NCBI GenBank assembly: GCA_013398615.1
Contig: VZSR01001755.1
Span: forward strand, 172,984-236,983
Direction of reading: 5' to 3'
DNA length: 64,000 nt
From: Brachypodius melanocephalos
Lineage: Eukaryota; Chordata; Aves; Passeriformes; Pycnonotidae
This document shows positions 50,251-60,311 of the stretch, one piece after another. Position 1 is the first letter of the stretch. Each line of letters opens with the position of its first letter. The notes beneath the pieces were generated by a model. The model had not been told where the DNA came from, did not search any database, and saw nothing but the letters and a program-made list of their open reading frames with translations. Made by a program: the position numbers and the translations under genes.

Positions 50251-53200
50251 TGCTTCTCTCTTCGCTCTCATGCTGCAGCCTTCTGGGTACCCAAACCTCC
50301 GTCACTCATACAGATTGTCTAACTGAGTATATTGGAATATACCTGCTAGGATTTGTCTTCTGGGGAGGTACTTGAACAGGCATCACAGGTCTTTTCTGTA
50401 CTACAAGAAGCTTCTAGACAGGCTTCATCTGCAGCATGAATCAAATTCTGAATGTCAAACCTGCCTAAGGGCAAATTTAGAAATGTTCCTTCCACTTCCC
50501 TTGCCAATGTTTCTCATCATGGATGTTTGTTTTCTGTGTGGTCAGAGGTCTTGCATGAGGCTCCTACGATTCCTCTGAAATCACAGACTGTCACCTGTAT
50601 GTTTCTTGTTTCTTTGTGCCCATCTGCAGGAACTGGGATCCTGTCCTCTCAGCCAGAAGAAAATCCCCACTGGTGGAATGCAAACATGGTGTAAGGAGGG
50701 ACAACGGAGGGAAATAGCTTTATACTTAAACGGCATCTCCTGCCTTTTAGGCTAGCGAGAGTGCTGCACAGACAGCTTAAGACTAATACTTGGAAAAGGA
50801 AATTGTGTTTCCTCATTTGCTGCAGTTCAGCTCTCTAACACATCGGGTTGACAAGGTCAAGAAACTGAAGTTCAATCTCCTTGGAGTTGTGGGGTGATCT
50901 AATGAAGAAAAACTGGGGATAGCTTTAGAGAGCCTTCTCAAACAGCTGCAGTGGTGTATCCACCACGAGTGGTGGGCTGATGGTGTGTTACACATCTGAC
51001 AATTTGAGAAGAATGTGGAGCAGCTCTCCTAGATCAAAGAAGAGAAATGAGAGAGACCAGTTTATACATGCATCTATACAGAAAGGATGTTAATTTGTCT
51101 TCTGCAAAACAGAGACATGGGAAGTTAATTCCTGCAAAAACTTCCAGTGATTGCAGTCAGCATTTACACTCCACTGACTAGAGTCTTCTCATTTTTCATG
51201 TGAAAATCTGAAGCATAGAGAGTTGCCCTGTGACAGGCCATCCACTGTGTTGGCAGAATAGCTGGGAGCAAAGTCATGCTCCATAGTTCTGTCCACTGAG
51301 CTTAGTGGTTCAATTAGATTGATAAAAGACATTTATTGATTTAACTCAGTAAAACTATTAGTGTTCAGGAGAAAATTCAAGACAGTTACAGTTGTCACTT
51401 GGTGTGCAGTAAGGTAAGTTGTCAAACTGGACAGAAACTCTTCCCCTTTCCAGGGTTTAATTTTCTTCCAGTTAGGTGACCCCATCCTCACCCTGTTGTG
51501 CATGTCAGAGGCACAGCAGGACTCAAACAGCTCTCTCTTACAGATTCATCCCATATTGCTCAAGTGATGTTTGGAGCGGTGCCTCTTCCAAGTCTGAGAA
51601 AAGTGAGTGTTGCTGATGGGCCGTTGCTGCTCCAGACATCACACATTAAAGGATGTGGCCAGACTTCTGTGAAACCATGTGGACAAGAAACAGGCTTTTT
51701 ATTGCTGAAGGGCAGGAAAGAATATCAAGATACTTCCAGATAAAACATCCTGATCTCTTTAGCTCAGGCTGTTTTGACATAGTTCAGAGCCACTGCTTGA
51801 AGAGATGTTACACTGATGCAGTGTGCAAGGATTAGAGGACCAAAATTCCTTTTAGATGAATCTCCAGGTTCCAGCATGTAGCAAATTAGTTACTGTAGCT
51901 GAGGGGCCATGGACTGTTGAATGTAACTTCAGCGTGGCTGACCCGAGAGGCAGGACCATGCATTCAGTGTCGAACTTTTATCAGGAGGCTATTTGGCCTT
52001 GGTCAGGAGCCATTGTATGTAAAGCTAAAGCTGTCTGCAGGTTTTTTGGGAAACAGCATAGTTCATATTAATACATGCTGCACTGCCATCCACTGTCATT
52101 CTGGTGGTGTCACAGTAAGGGACCTTTTCACTTCATCTCAGCTCCTTGGGGCTGTTCTATGGAGCAGTTACACATCAGCAACCATGGATTCTGGTGGTGC
52201 CAAGGAAGCAGTGTCCTTGTGCATGTAACATCTTGTGAAGCATTGCTTCTCTGAATTGGCTTGATGAATTGGGAAAAAGGGGAAGCAGTAAGCGGGAACT
52301 GAGATTCCAGGTGGTAGGAAGATGTGTGTTTGTTTCTCCAGCACCTTTCTTCTTGTTTTCCTTTTCTAAGTTTACTCATTTCTAAGCACTGTCATAGGAA
52401 GATACTGGTGTAAGAGAGTATTCAGTTCACTTGGTCCTCTTTCCGGTCAGCACATTTTATACAAGGCAGAGGAGAATCTCTTGTTAGGTGTATTTCATAT
52501 GGGTGGATAAAATGAGCCTGAGTGCAGGTTCATAATCCCTTTGGAAAGTTCTTAAGCATTTTCAGAGAGGAAGTAAAAGTCTGAGCGTGGACAGGAAACA
52601 ATTTTGTTGACACTGAGCTCTCTTCCAGATGAATATGCCTTCATGGGAGCACTGATCATACAGGAGGTTATCAAGGAGCTGCTGGGAAAAGGTCTGAGCA
52701 CTGCGAAAGTATTGCTGCTAGCAGGAAGCAGGTAGGTATCCACAAGATTCTGTTTTGTGAAGATAGATTTCCACTGCAGAAAGCTATTAAGAGATCTCAG
52801 CAGCTCCTGAAACATTTCTTGCAGGAGCACAGTAACACTAACACAGCAATCCCTATATCTCTGGTCAGGTTTCTCCTGTAGGTGGTACAGCGGGGGATGA
52901 TACAATATTATTTCATCAGCTTCTGGTCCAAAGCCACTTAAGAGAAGACCCAGAAAATAACAAAGCTTTGTGTTCTTGTCTGCACGAAGAGTTCTGGTTC
53001 CTCTTGGCCCACATCATAAGACACACATCTCCTGTGAAATGATTCAGGACACTGAAATAAAAACCAAACTTGCCTCACACAGGTGCTCTGGATCACCCTG
53101 TGTTGCACAAAGCTCTGGTTCACTCAGTGTATTACACAGGAGAGTAATGGAGAAATTGCTAAGAGTGAATTTGTCTCACTTTGCATTGTTTTAGTTTTTG

Positions 53201-55417
53201 AGCAGCCAGCCCTCTTGGAAATAATACAGAGCACATGTATCTCTACGGAAAGAGTGTCACAACAGGACTTTGTTTCTGAGCTACCAGATTATTACTCAGC
53301 ACTGGCTTTATTTCTGAGTGTTGCAAAGCAAGGAAATAATGTGGTGTCTATGAAGTTCATGGTGAATGGTTGGGTAGCTCTGCTGTGGGTCGATGAAGAT
53401 GTTTATAGCATGTCACTGCTGAAGAATGTGTGTCTGCTGGCAAGGTCTGTCACACCTGTGACCTATGTGCACCTCACAACTGCAGTGTTGCTGTTGCTGT
53501 TGCAGTGCTGGAGGGACAGGAGTGCTCCTGAACGTGGATCGAGTGGCCGAGCAGCTGGAGGAGATGGGTTATCAAGGGATTCAGGTTCGAGGCTTGGCAG
53601 ACTCTGGATGGTTCCTGGATAACAAACAGTACCGCAGAACCGACTGTATTGATACCATAACGTGTGCTCCAACAGAGGCCATCAGAAGAGGAATAAGGTA
53701 CAGTCAGATGCTCTAAACCACGCTACTCTGTTGCACTATTGGTGCAGCATTCGTGGCTGGAGTTTGGAAAGGACGAGGCAGACGGTCTGGGGTCAGCATG
53801 CAAGAATTCTCTTTATTCAAATTTCTGACTCCATTTATATACAAATTTCTGACTCCATTTATAAGTGGCCAATTATTGGCCAAAAGCTTGTCACCTCATG
53901 ATTTGGATTGGTGAACAGTTCCATCACTCAAATGCTTCTCTCAGAGCAAAAAAATGCAAACATTTTCTTATTTACATGAAAAAGTGTGGGAACTCAGCTC
54001 AGAGTTCTAAAACATCAGAATGCTTTAGCTTTAATATCAGAATGCAAGTTTAAGACATGCAAAAGCAGGGTGACACTACTGTAAGAGGTTAGAGTGTGGA
54101 AAAGATGTCCTCCTTCGCTGTGTTCCTTTATTGTCTACATCAGTGTGTTTTCAATGATTTTATTGGAAAAGACAATAAAGTCTAAATGTGCAAAAGAATA
54201 TGTATAGTTGCAGATGCTCTAAAATGTGTTGATGGGACAGTGCTACCGAGAGAGCTGTTCTATCAGTGGAAATTCTAATCAGAACAGGAACTAGGATGTA
54301 GAGAGGATACATTGTTAGGATTGTCCTGTGCCTCCCATTGTGTTATTGCTTTGTCTTCTAGATACTGGAATGGCATTGTTCCCGAACGCTGTAAGCTGCA
54401 GTTTAAAGAGGGAGAGGAGTGGAATTGCTTTTTTGGATATAAGATTTACCCCACTCTTCGATGTAAGTACCAAAGGAGAGAGATCAAATACATTTAGGGT
54501 TTCCTCTGTATCTGTAACTAACTTGGAGCAATCCCTTTTCCAAATTTTTTGTCTTTCTAGGCCCAGTCTTTGTTGTCCAGTGGCTCTTTGATGAAGCCCA
54601 GCTTACTGTAGACAATGTACACCTAACTGGCCAGCCTGTTCAGGAAGGGCAGTGGCTCTACATCCAGAATTTAGGTAGAGAGCTGAGAAACACCTTGAAG
54701 GATGTGACGTAAGTGTTTCATTGAGAAAAACCTGGCACATTTGTTTCCAAGGGACATTTTTAGTGTCCTTGTGTTCTCAGATCTCTGCTGAAAAAGGAAT
54801 GTTGTAAATTTGGTGACTTAGTTCATCTACATCAAGAATCTTGCCTTTTTCATTTTTATGTAAAATTCCACCCTCTCCCTAGTCTGGAAGGTTCGATTCA
54901 GCAGGACTTACTATGTCCTTCAAAACAATCCATGTTTCTTTTTTTCCTTTAGTGCGAGCTTTGCTCCTGCCTGTCTGTCCCACGAGATCATCACACGCAA
55001 GTAAGTGCTTGTGCAGATCCATTGAGAGGTGAACGGGGATGCAGCTTGGGAATGAACCTGTGCTGGCAGCCTGACCCCTCTGATGTGAGCTGTATGGCTT
55101 GTCTTTTCAGTCACTGGACTGACATCCAGGTGAAGGGGACATCATTACCCCGTGCCCTGCACTGCTGGGATCGGAGCCTCCACGAGAGCAACAAAAATGG
55201 GAAGGCTCCTCTGAAAGGCTGCCCAATTCACCTGATTGACAGCTGTCCATGGCCTCACTGCAACCCCTCGTGCCCCACCATCAGGGACCAGTTCACAGGG
55301 CAGGAGATGAACGTGATCCAGTTCCTCATGCACATGGGTTTCGATGTTCAGAAGATGGCACAGCAGCAGGGCCTGGAGCCCAGTAAACTCCTGGGGATGC
55401 TCAGCAGTGGTAACTAG
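49265..55417 (+). CDS. NOTUM: NOTUM, palmitoleoyl-protein carboxylesterase (Wnt inhibitor), start in gap
   Basis: NOTUM is a secreted alpha/beta hydrolase that removes the palmitoleate from Wnt proteins and so blocks signalling. Eleven exons: 49265-49554, 49786-49838, 49990-50085, 50630-50690, 51544-51602, 52629-52731, 53506-53697, 54362-54462, 54561-54708, 54953-55000 and 55111-55417 (stop TAG). All junctions are GT-AG and in frame, giving 485 visible residues (human 496), so about 11 are missing in the gap. The rest of a Leu-rich signal peptide is visible at the start. Catalytic Ser221 of GSSAGG (human 232) is split by the exon 6/7 junction, and Asp329 in VVQWLFDEAQL and His378 in CLSHEI (human 340 and 389) are present. 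The glycosylation sequon in HNASVTC is conserved. The triad is intact, so the enzyme is predicted active. Confidence 0.97.
51190..51305 (-). mobile_element. MIR-like ancient SINE remnant in NOTUM intron 4
   Basis: The plus strand shows GTGAAAATCTGAAGCATAGA, then GAGTTGCCCTGTGACAGGCC, followed by an AGCTGGGAGCAAAGTCATGC stretch. Together they match the reversed MIR core in order (gaggaaactgaggcatagag ... gcccaaggtcacac ... agctgggat). Diverged and approximate. Confidence 0.55.
53729..54075 (-). mobile_element. Solo LTR of an endogenous retrovirus in NOTUM intron 7
   Basis: A 347-bp element that starts TG and ends CA on the plus strand and is flanked by 6-bp direct repeats CTACTC (53723-53728) and CTACTG (54076-54081), differing at one base. 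On the minus strand it begins TGTCACCC, has TATAAATGG motifs in two tandem 24-bp repeat units, then AATAAA (plus 53812-53817) followed by the R/U5-like end. This order fits a U3-R-U5 LTR inserted antisense to NOTUM. A 6-bp duplication is typical of ERVK-type (class II) elements. No internal retroviral coding sequence is present, so it is a solo LTR left by recombination. Confidence 0.8.
53818..53863. repeat. Two tandem 24-bp-period units within the LTR
   Basis: The 22-bp sequence beginning CAAATTTCTGACTCC occurs at 53818-53839 and again at 53842-53863 without mismatch. Each copy includes TATAAATGG on the minus strand, so the LTR carries two TATA-like motifs upstream of its AATAAA. Confidence 0.9.
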
Positions 55418-55597
55418 GGAGGGCTCATCAGAGGGGCAGAGATTAGATCAGGAGGAGAGAGACTGTCAGCCCTTCTCCCAAACTTTCTAATCTTCTTCCT
55501 TAATGTTCCTGCAGGCAGATACATGCTCATACCCATGGCACACTCACACCTGTGCACTCACATGCTCCCACACTCTTGCACGCTTATGGTGTGTCAA

Positions 55598-55629
<32 letters not shown>

Positions 55630-56790
55630 AAAACCCCGCAAGCAGCAATTCCTTGCTTACACTCTTTGGCTGGAGCCTGTTCCCTCCCTCCAAACTCCAG
55701 GGCTAAGTTTCAGCCAGACACATCTTCCTGCGTTACACAAGGCAATCAGATACAGGGAGTAGCAAAGCCATAAATAGCAGCGATGAGAACCTTCCCCACG
55801 TCTGGGACATCTTCCCTTGCCATGAATTTTACATCACAGACTTGTTACAAGTGGTGAAAAAAGCAAGCACTGGATTTCTTCTGTCCAACTAGAAGTGAAG
55901 GAATGATTACATTACTTCCTGGAGGTTAGCATCTCATGCTGAGTCACAGTACACAGACCCAGGACATGTGCTAGGGATGGACACTCTTGTACTCAATTTA
56001 TTTGTATTATTTTATAAAATGACTTTTTAATTACTTTTTTAAACGAAACAAGAAATATAAAGGATATTGTAACATATTTTTTTTAAATAACGAAAAAACC
56101 TCTTGCTACTTTGGCAACTTGGACATATTTATTTTAATATGTAAAACGCTATTTATAAGGGCTGACCAGAGAACCATACCTATGTCTTTGTAAAGTTGTA
56201 TATGCTGCTTATTTGGATGGGTTGTCTTGATGGTCACTTGTGCCTGGGAGAGGGCTAAGGGTGATGTTGACGTTTTGTTATAATTAGATTTCTGTGTTCC
56301 CCTTGCTGTGTGCCTTGTCATTGTTTCTCTGATGAAGAGCTTCTTATATTACAAGGTTTAAGTACAGAGACTTTCACCCAGCACCTGATGTTTGCAGACT
56401 TCACAGCATTTTTGGCTTGCCTGTGATTCCCCAGGTGGTCCAAGGCATTGCACTGTAAGGCGGAGGGAGATCTGGCTGTGCTGCAAAGGCCTCTCTTCCA
56501 GTAAGGGAAATGTTTGATCAGAGCATCAGAAGCATTTGGAGCAGAAAAGGCGGAGAACACGAGACAAGCACCAACATATTTCTCTTCTAATCGTTTGGGA
56601 ACACACCCACCACAGCGCAGAGAATCCCCTTTGATGGCAGTGGGAGGAGAACAAGGGAGGGATCGAGAATGCGAGGCTGAGGTTGGAGAGGAGAGGTCCT
56701 TTGGGTTCTTTGGGTGGGAGCACGTGGGCGGCAGGAGCAGAGCTTCACCCTGGGGCAGAGCGTGGGGGCATGGGGATACCTACACGGGGA
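55418..56790 (+). other. NOTUM 3' untranslated and downstream region
   Basis: No gene is seen. It contains a (AAAAC)n/poly(A) tract (55604-55633) and an AT-rich block around 55990-56150. I found no canonical AATAAA in the first 600 bp, so the NOTUM cleavage site cannot be placed from sequence. Confidence 0.55.
55604..55633. repeat. (AAAAC)n simple repeat
   Basis: Four CAAAA units followed by an A-run, about 190 bp after the NOTUM stop codon. Confidence 0.9.
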
Positions 56791-56960
56791 GCACAGCTGC
56801 ACCTCCCTGCTGCAAGGGGAGCACAGCTGCACCTCCCTGCTGCACGGGAGCACAGCTGCACCTCCCTGCTGCAGGAGAGCACAGCTGCACCTCCCTGCTG
56901 CAGGGGAGCACAGCTGCACCTCCCTGCTGCAGGAGAGCACAGCTGCACCTCCCTGCTGCA
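56791..56960. repeat. 29-bp minisatellite, six copies
   Basis: A 24-bp core beginning GCACAGCTGCACCTCCC starts at 56791, 56821, 56850, 56879, 56908 and 56937, identical in all six copies. The spacers are AGGGGA, CGGGA, GGAGA, GGGGA and GGAGA. The period is 29 bp (30 once). Each core holds a CAGCTG E-box. Because 29 is not a multiple of three, the array is read through in all three frames, which creates several apparent repeat proteins on both strands. These are not genes. Confidence 0.97.
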
Positions 56961-58935
56961 CCAGGACCTGGCACAACCTGCGTGTGCCTGCACTTGTGTA
57001 CGTGTGCATGTCAGCCACAATTTGGACCTGATTTGGGAAAAATTCCCTGTACTTTCAAGACAGACCTTGCCAGGTTAGAATAGAACTTGTGAGATCCCTT
57101 GTTTTGGGTAAGTAAACCCCAAAAATGAACCAAACTGTAGCCCTTTGGTTCCTTTTCTTGGACTTCAGGAAAAGTCTGGCAGGACCACCACGCAGACCAC
57201 CACAATCAGCTGTCCTGCCGTGTATGATGGGATTAAAACAGACTGAAGATAAAGAAAAACTAAAGAGAAAATGGTTGGTGCTCCCAGTGAAACTGAAAAA
57301 CAGGAAAACATCAGTGGAGTTTGCCTATGATCAGTTTGGAGATTACTGATATCCTTTATGTTTTAATGACCTGGGTATAAAAGTAGAATTGTTCAGATTA
57401 CGTTTTTCATCTGTTTTCTGCCGTGCAGAAGCCAGTGACAAAAGAGCAAGACTGGAGGAATTCAGTGCTATGGGTTTGTATTCTGTGATCTTTTGACTAG
57501 ATAAGGTTCTTTATTTCTGAGGGAAAGTGACCGTGGTCTGTGTGGTGCACTGCTCCACAGTGTGATTTCAGGGGCCTTTGTCCTCTGCCAGCACTGACCC
57601 TGGTGCTGAGGGCTCTCCAGAGAGGCACCCCTTCCAGGGGAAAGCAGAAGCTGAGCAGCAGGACCAGCTCTGCGCTGAGCCCAGCAACACCGATGGGATG
57701 ATGTGTCCTCAGGGGGGTCAGGACACGGAGTGTCCCTGTGCTTCCTGCTGGTCCCCGGGCACAGGGGAAGGGATGCACCACAAAGTGCCACAGTGCAGAA
57801 AGTGCCAACGGGGCCTGCAGAACTGCCAGAGGTGAAGGATTAATGGAGAGTCAGGTAGGGCAAGATTTCAGAATGAGAACCGGTTCACCTAGAGTTCCTC
57901 GACTCTCCTGCTGCATTTCCTGGTTATTGTGATGTTAATTGTGCAACTTCCAGCCCAAATGAATGCAGGCTTTTGTACTTTCAGCACCAGAGGCCTTTGA
58001 AAGGAAAATGGAAGGGACTTGAGGTGAAGAAAAGAAACACTGAGGTTACAAGATGGTGACACAGCTGAAGGTAGGCACATTTGAACGTCATAGCCAAGAA
58101 TTTGTACTGTTTGCATGTGAGCCATTCCAGCAAATAAGTTTTGCTACTTCCATACTGGGATGAGTACTGCAGGTGAGGAGTCAGCAATGCTGCTGTGGGA
58201 TAAGGGAGGAATTTTCCTGCTATGTTGTGGTGAAAACATTCACCCATTCCCATTCTGAAATTACATCAGAAAAATCTGTTTGGGGATTTGAGAAATATAA
58301 TTAAGAGACTTTTGGGTAGACATGAAGTCTGGGGGGCACTGTATACCAGGAATGGCTCATTGCAAAAGCTTTAATCTCACAGGAGGGAGAGTTTGACATT
58401 ATTTATTGAAATCTGTGTTCCAAAAGAGAGCTAAGGATATCAAAGCAATTTTTTTAAACAATTGTATTCAGCTATTGCATTCAGAGATACAAGAAAAAGT
58501 GATTTCCACATAAAGTAGAAGAGAGACAGGGAAGAGTTTAAGGAAATGTCGAGGACGGGTACTGTCAACCTTCACAGCCACAAGCTGTCACACAAAGCAC
58601 AGCAGGTGAATGTATCACTGCTCCAGATCAACTGCAGCAAAGTGAGTCAGCTTTCATTCAGCCTCTGCCCTAAATCCCTTTTTTTATAGGGTTTGTGCTG
58701 CCTTTGGGCTTGTGCTTCCACTCAGGGGCTCTTGGGTCTGCAGGACTGAGCTCCTGCTCCTGCAGCACGGCTGGATCTCAGCCCACTGCCACAGCCAGAC
58801 ACCTCCCCTTGGTGCGGGGAGTTGTGTGGAGAACAGCAGCATTCCAGTGACCCCAGAGTTTCCAGAAGAACAGCAGAAGGATAATCATGAGCCTTTGATG
58901 GAGCTCGCAGCTTCAGTGTTAAATAACACCCGCTC
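56961..58935. other. Intergenic region between NOTUM and MYADML2
   Basis: About 2 kb of unique sequence after the minisatellite. No coding exon, RNA gene or confident mobile element was seen. Confidence 0.6.
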
Positions 58936-58939
58936 CCAA

Positions 58940-59035
58940 CAGCTGAGTGGGGGCAGGACTCATTCCAGAACTATTAATAAAGCCCCTATTTATACTCCAG
59001 GTTCCTGTGAACGGTGCAGCAGAAAGCTACAGCTG
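58940..59035 (+). promoter_or_regulatory. Candidate muscle-type promoter of MYADML2
   Basis: Within 96 bp lie an E-box CAGCTG (58940-58945), an MCAT motif CATTCC (58961-58966), a perfect MEF2 consensus CTATTAATAA (58971-58980), a TATA-like CTATTTATA (58986-58994) and a second E-box CAGCTG (59030-59035). The order and spacing resemble vertebrate striated-muscle promoters. If the TATA-like element is used, transcription would begin near 59015-59020 and give a leader of about 390 nt. The motifs are seen directly; their function is inferred. Confidence 0.5.
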
Positions 59036-59045
59036 CAGAGCTAAA

Positions 59046-59135
59046 ATGGAATAAATGTCAGCCTACAGGGAAAAGTACCATCCAGTGGGAAAGGAGATAG
59101 CCAAAGGACAGCACAGGGGCAGGTTTCAGAGCTGA
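59046..59135 (+). promoter_or_regulatory. Two small upstream ORFs in the presumed MYADML2 leader
   Basis: ATG GAA TAA at 59046-59054 is followed immediately by a 26-codon ORF plus stop at 59055-59135. Both lie upstream of the MYADML2 start and would be in an unspliced leader if transcription starts near 59017. They could lower translation, or be removed by splicing. Confidence 0.35.
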
Positions 59136-59405
59136 GACAGCAGAGAGCAAACGGCAGCAGCATCACCGTGAGCTTACAGCCAGTGGGCAGAGCCAGCCAG
59201 TCACTTCCCTGCAGCCGCAGGTCTGTGCTGAGCTGCCAGAGATGCAGCGTCAGAGGCAGCTCCCATTGATGCCTGCAGAGACCAGCGGGATTTGAGCTGA
59301 CACTCCACTGAGTTGGGACCAGGTGGGACTCAGGGCAAAGGTGCAAGATCCAGAAAGGACATTTGAGGAGGCTTTGAGTGCATTGTCTGCTGGACTGGAA
59401 AGATA

Positions 59406-60311
59406 ATGGAGAGCACGGGAGGGCCGTATCTGAACACGGCTGCAGTGACTTCCCCTGTAGGAATAGCTCGATTGCTGCAGATGACCTTTGGATGCACCAC
59501 GTTCAGCCTGGTTGCCCACCAAGGGGGCTTCAGTGCTGCCTACGGCACCTTCTGCATGTTTGTCTGGACCTTCTGCTTTGCCATCACTGTGTTCATCCTC
59601 GCCTGTGAGTTCACACACCTGCACAGCTGCCTGAGCCTCTCCTGGGGAAACTTCACCGCTGCTTTTGCCATGCTTGCCACTCTCATGTCCGTCACAGCTG
59701 CAGTGATCTACCCGCTCTACTTTGTCCAGGTGGGCTGTTACCCCATTGGCTGCGAGGTGAGAGATTTCCGCATCGCAGCCAGCGTCTTCGCGGGCCTTCT
59801 CTTCGTCACCTACGCCTCGGAAGTGTTCTTAACCAGGGCAAAACCGGGACAAGTCACCAGCTACATGGCCACTGTCTCTGGGCTCTTGAAAATCGTTCAG
59901 GCCTTTGTGGCCTGCATCATCTTTGGGGCACTGGTGAATGACAGCCAATACAGTAAATATGTGGCGACGCAGTGGTGCGTGGCTGTCTACAGCTTTTGCT
60001 TTGTGGTGACAGTGGTGGTAGTGGCCTTCAGTGTCACAGGTAAGACTGCCTTGCTGTGGTTCCCTTTTGAGCGTTCTGTGGTCATCTACACCTTTGGGGC
60101 TGTGCTGCTCTACGCGAGTGCTGCGGTCATCTGGCCAGTGTTCTGCTTTGACAGCAAGTACGGCTCCCCGCGACGCCCTGCCCTCTGTGCCAAGGGCAAG
60201 TGCTCCTGGGACAGCCAGCTGGTGATTGCCATCTTCACCTATGTCAACCTGCTGCTCTACGTCTTGGACCTGGCGTACTCGCAGCGCATCCGCTTTGTCT
60301 CACACCTCTGA
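59406..60311 (+). CDS. MYADML2: MYADML2, myeloid-associated differentiation marker-like 2
   Basis: A multi-pass membrane protein of the MAL/MARVEL superfamily whose molecular role is not well defined. It is a single uninterrupted coding exon of 301 residues (human about 307), start MESTGGPYLNTAAVTSPVGI, stop TGA. It shows two MARVEL domains in tandem, each with about four hydrophobic segments (for example FCMFVWTFCFAITVFILAC, FAMLATLMSVTAAVIYPLYF, FCFVVTVVVVAFSV and FTYVNLLLYVLDLAY), and Cys-containing extracellular loops (GCYPIGCEV, LCAKGKCSWD). No intron interrupts the coding part, as in the human gene. It lies 4 kb downstream of NOTUM in the same direction, as in other vertebrates. Confidence 0.95.
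   Translation: MESTGGPYLNTAAVTSPVGIARLLQMTFGCTTFSLVAHQGGFSAAYGTFCMFVWTFCFAITVFILACEFTHLHSCLSLSWGNFTAAFAMLATLMSVTAAVIYPLYFVQVGCYPIGCEVRDFRIAASVFAGLLFVTYASEVFLTRAKPGQVTSYMATVSGLLKIVQAFVACIIFGALVNDSQYSKYVATQWCVAVYSFCFVVTVVVVAFSVTGKTALLWFPFERSVVIYTFGAVLLYASAAVIWPVFCFDSKYGSPRRPALCAKGKCSWDSQLVIAIFTYVNLLLYVLDLAYSQRIRFVSHL

Noticed and set aside
53083..53622. 179-codon plus-strand ORF in NOTUM
   Set aside because: It reads intron 6 and crosses NOTUM exon 7 in a wrong frame. The spliced NOTUM frame is the supported one.
56791..56960. CRISPR-like array (24-bp repeats)
   Set aside because: Spacers are only 5-6 bp and near identical, and the context is vertebrate. It is a minisatellite.
56514..57083. 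Repeat proteins with Ser-Cys-Thr-rich units in several frames
   Set aside because: They are translations of the 29-bp minisatellite in all frames of both strands; no start context, domain or splice evidence supports them.
59250..59624. 124-codon minus-strand ORF overlapping MYADML2
   Set aside because: It is the antisense shadow of the well-supported MYADML2 coding exon.
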